This document shows positions 6,563 to 8,267 of a stretch of 8,267 nucleotides of DNA, in pieces. The notes beneath the pieces were generated by a model. The model was given only the letters and a program-made list of their open reading frames with translations. It made no database searches and was not told where the DNA came from. The stretch comes from Lunatibacter sp035460985 (GTDB taxonomy: Bacteria; Bacteroidota; Bacteroidia; Cytophagales; Cyclobacteriaceae). The position numbers and the translations under genes were made by a program. Positions within the stretch are counted from its first letter, which is position 1; the number at the start of each line of letters is the position of its first letter. The stretch covers positions 1 to 8,267 of the forward strand of contig DATHWC010000286.1 in the NCBI GenBank assembly GCA_035460985.1, given 5' to 3'.

Positions 6563-7150
6563 GGTGATTTGGGTTTAAAGTTTTCACATTTTTTTGAATC
6601 TTTACTTACACTTTGAGCTGTTTCATACCCATAAAAATTTTATGACGTATTTGATATCTAAAGTCATACTTTTTCATCAGATATTCAAATTTTATACGGG
6701 AAATTATTTTCAGGGTAGTTGCAGTGTTCGCTTATGCGATGGCTGCCTGTTATTGATTTTGCATTTTGAAAATTTTGGCTGGTTCAACGTATCTTATTGA
6801 GGCAGAGATATAGTTTCATCGTATATGCTGTCTTTGGATTAGCGATTTATGACTCCACTGACAAATACAATGCGGATTACAGCTATGATCCAAATGAGGA
6901 ACAACCGTTAAAAAAATACCTGGGAGGACAAAGCGTATAGAATTTTTATTTAGTGCTGCTGCAGGTGGATTTTTTGAAATCTAATTTGTCCTCAATTGTG
7001 TCCTATCGTTCAAAACTTGACTTCCACGCTGCCTGATTTACCTAGTTAAAGTCGGACAAAGGCCTGAATCTTTCGAATATTTAAAGGAAAACATCCAGTT
7101 CCATGCATTTTTTTCTAATTTTAGCCCGTTGTTCACCTCACTATGATCCC
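6563..7150. other. AT-rich intergenic region between divergent genes
   Basis: This 588-bp stretch separates the minus-strand receptor from the plus-strand isomerase and must hold both promoters. I looked for the Bacteroidota primary sigma pattern (TTG about 19-20 nt before TAnnTTTG) on both strands and found only imperfect matches, for example TAATTTTA at 7116 on the plus strand and CAAATTTTA (reverse complement, extra spacer base) near 6686, each without a convincing upstream TTG. No tRNA, repeat or riboswitch-like structure is evident. One short ORF at 6770-6940 is listed separately. Confidence 0.6.
6770..6940 (+). other. doubtful small ORF or gene remnant
   Basis: This frame is open between a TGA at 6767 and a TAG at 6938. 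It encodes a short hydrophobic stretch (YSFIVYAVFGLAIY) followed by a polar tail containing KYNADYSYDPNEEQ and ending KKYLGGQSV. The composition looks more protein-like than the surrounding frames, which are AT-driven. However, it has no ATG or GTG start; the only usual alternative is TTG at 6797 (47 codons), with no ribosome-binding site. It may be the decayed 3' end of a lost gene, a very small membrane protein or chance. I do not recognise a family. Confidence 0.2.
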
Positions 7151-8005
7151 ATGAAAAACCTGTTTATTGTATGTTTGATGTTTGTTTCCCTTGTTGGCCA
7201 TTCGTCAGCCCAACAGGGTAAGGCCCTTTTTCCCGATATGCCGGGCATGGTCTCCTATACGTACCGCCACAGTTTTCAAAAGGACGTGGCAAAAACCCTT
7301 GACACCCTGCAACAGATGGGTATCAAGGACATGGAGTTCTCCAATCTCTTTGGTAAAACTGCCGCCGAACTGCGACAACTCCTAGACGATCGGGACATGT
7401 TCTGCTCCTCTTTCGGAGTAAGTTATCCGGACCTGACTACCAAAACAAGAGAAGTGGGTCAAAACGCAAAAACACTTGGCGCAAAATTTGTCCGGGTGGC
7501 TTGGATTCCACACGATGCGCCCTTCGATGAAGAAGATGCGCTAAAAGCATCAAAAGATTTTAATACTGCCGGAAAGATATTGAAAGACGAATTTGGACTT
7601 ACATTTTGCTACCACAATCATGGATATGAGTTCCATCCACACAAAAAAGGGACACTTTTTGACCTGATGATGAAGGAAACCGATCCAAAGTATGTGAGTT
7701 ACGAGATCGATATATTGTGGACGTTTTTTCCGGGTGTAGACCCTGCGGAACTTATTAAGAAGTATCCTAAACGCTTTAAGCTGATGCACCTTAAAGACCT
7801 CAAAAAAGGAGTGGAAGGAAATATGTCGGGGGGAACGCCTGTGGAAAACGACGTGGCTTTGGGCACCGGGCAATTAGACCTTCCCGCTATTCTTAAAGCA
7901 GCAAAAAAATCTGCTATCGAACATTATTATATTGAAGACGAAAGCCCCACCTACTTTAAGCAAGTGCCTCAATCCATTGCATACCTGAAAAGTTTGAGGT
8001 ATTAA
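7151..8005 (+). CDS. secreted sugar phosphate isomerase/epimerase-like TIM-barrel protein
   Basis: The 284-aa product belongs to the xylose isomerase-like/AP endonuclease 2 TIM-barrel family. Start choice: an in-frame ATG at 7103 would add 16 residues, but the ATG at 7151 begins a clean signal peptide (MKNLFIVCLMFVSLVG) with probable cleavage after SSA at residue 20, so a periplasmic location is expected. Likely metal/substrate ligands by family pattern: Glu62 (MEFSN), His155/His157 in YHNHGYEF, Asp187 in EIDILW, His213 in MHLKD and Glu262 in YYIEDES. The conserved GxGxxDxPAIL segment is present as GTGQLDLPAIL. These proteins isomerise, epimerise or act as lyases on sugars or inositols; the exact substrate cannot be read. 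Family members of this exported type are common in Bacteroidota next to Gfo/Idh/MocA oxidoreductases, as here: the next gene starts 32 nt after the TAA. No Shine-Dalgarno is visible. Confidence 0.88.
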   Translation: MKNLFIVCLMFVSLVGHSSAQQGKALFPDMPGMVSYTYRHSFQKDVAKTLDTLQQMGIKDMEFSNLFGKTAAELRQLLDDRDMFCSSFGVSYPDLTTKTREVGQNAKTLGAKFVRVAWIPHDAPFDEEDALKASKDFNTAGKILKDEFGLTFCYHNHGYEFHPHKKGTLFDLMMKETDPKYVSYEIDILWTFFPGVDPAELIKKYPKRFKLMHLKDLKKGVEGNMSGGTPVENDVALGTGQLDLPAILKAAKKSAIEHYYIEDESPTYFKQVPQSIAYLKSLRY

Positions 8006-8037
8006 TAGTTCGTTTAATTTTTGGTAATTTTAAGTCT

Positions 8038-8267
8038 ATGAAAAAATTTCAGGATAACGAAGTCCGCTGGGGGGTAATTGGCGTGGGCAGCGTCTGCGAA
8101 AAGAAAAGTGCACCCGCCATGAAAAAAATCCCAAACTCGAAGCTCGTTGCAGTAATGCGCAGGGACGGGGCCAAGGCGAAAGATTATGCCGAGCGACATC
8201 AGGTGCCCACCTGGTATGATGATGCGGATCAGCTGATAAATGATCCCAATGTCAATGCGGTTTATAT
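8038..8267 (+). CDS. Gfo/Idh/MocA-family oxidoreductase (3' partial)
   Basis: Seventy-six codons are visible before the right edge cuts the gene. The N terminus is a Rossmann nucleotide-binding fold: strand WGVIGVG with the GxG dinucleotide-binding turn at residues ~15-17, helix EKKSAPAMKKIPNS, second strand KLVAVMRRD, then DYAERHQVPTWYDDADQLINDPNVNAVY, which is the hallmark run of NAD(P)-dependent Gfo/Idh/MocA dehydrogenases acting on sugars or cyclitols. The RRD after the second strand (in place of an acidic residue at the strand end) hints at NADP preference, but this is weak. There is no signal peptide, so a cytoplasmic enzyme is expected, unlike the exported isomerase upstream. The ATG at 8038 is the first in frame before the fold. 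Co-transcription with the isomerase is likely. Confidence 0.9.
   Translation, partial: MKKFQDNEVRWGVIGVGSVCEKKSAPAMKKIPNSKLVAVMRRDGAKAKDYAERHQVPTWYDDADQLINDPNVNAVY

Noticed and set aside
6606..6677. Minus-strand 23-residue ORF (starting MKKYDF) 43 bp before the receptor start, considered as a leader peptide
   Set aside because: No ribosome-binding site, no regulatory codon run and no attenuator hairpin; too short to support.
6594..6800. Plus-strand ORF of 68 codons upstream of the receptor
   Set aside because: Composition is Phe/Leu/Ile/His-rich as expected from AT-rich noncoding DNA; no ribosome-binding site or motif.
7103..7150. Upstream in-frame ATG for the isomerase (16 extra residues)
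   Set aside because: The added peptide would bury the signal sequence behind a Cys/His/Pro-containing stretch; the ATG at 7151 begins a textbook signal peptide.
8006..8037. Bacteroidota-type -7 box (TAnnTTTG) before the Gfo/Idh/MocA gene
   Set aside because: TAATTTTTG has one base too many in the spacer and no TTG at the right distance; the 32-nt gap is better read as intra-operon.

Overview
The window looks like a chromosomal piece of a Bacteroidota bacterium, probably a Cytophagales-type aerobe. The basis is a TonB-dependent receptor with an N-terminal carboxypeptidase-regulatory-like domain, an SGNH lipoprotein encoded next to it, a PVC/Bacteroidetes-type HEAT-plus-heme protein, secreted TIM-barrel sugar isomerases beside Gfo/Idh/MocA enzymes, moderate GC and almost no Shine-Dalgarno sequences. 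The genus cannot be fixed from this sequence.

Layout. (1) Bases 2-1747 (+) hold the 3' part of a HEAT-repeat protein that ends in a mono-heme cytochrome c domain; its N terminus lies outside the window. (2) Bases 1748-2204 lie between two convergent genes and hold a two-copy composite repeat with a period of about 204 bp. Each copy is a CACAAAG-type block followed by a long imperfect inverted repeat of CATAG-type 9-mers. The second inverted repeat is flanked by a T8 tract on the minus strand and could terminate the operon that runs into it. (3) Bases 6562-2205 (-) hold a two-gene operon: a 960-aa TonB-dependent outer-membrane receptor, then 11 nt later a 487-aa SGNH/GDSL-type lipoprotein. (4) Bases 6563-7150 are an AT-rich intergenic region between divergent genes, with one doubtful small ORF (6770-6940). 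(5) Bases 7151-8005 (+) hold a signal-peptide-bearing sugar phosphate isomerase/epimerase-like TIM-barrel protein, followed after 32 nt by the start of a Gfo/Idh/MocA oxidoreductase that runs off the right edge.

How the genes may work together. The receptor and the SGNH lipoprotein are probably a surface capture/hydrolysis pair for an unknown, perhaps esterified, substrate. The secreted TIM-barrel protein, the Gfo/Idh/MocA enzyme and the heme-bearing HEAT protein belong to families that recur together in Bacteroidota sugar and keto-sugar catabolism, so the region may be a carbohydrate-use neighbourhood. That link is inference. The observation least explained by ordinary annotation is the duplicated 9-bp-periodic hairpin element at 1777-2174.
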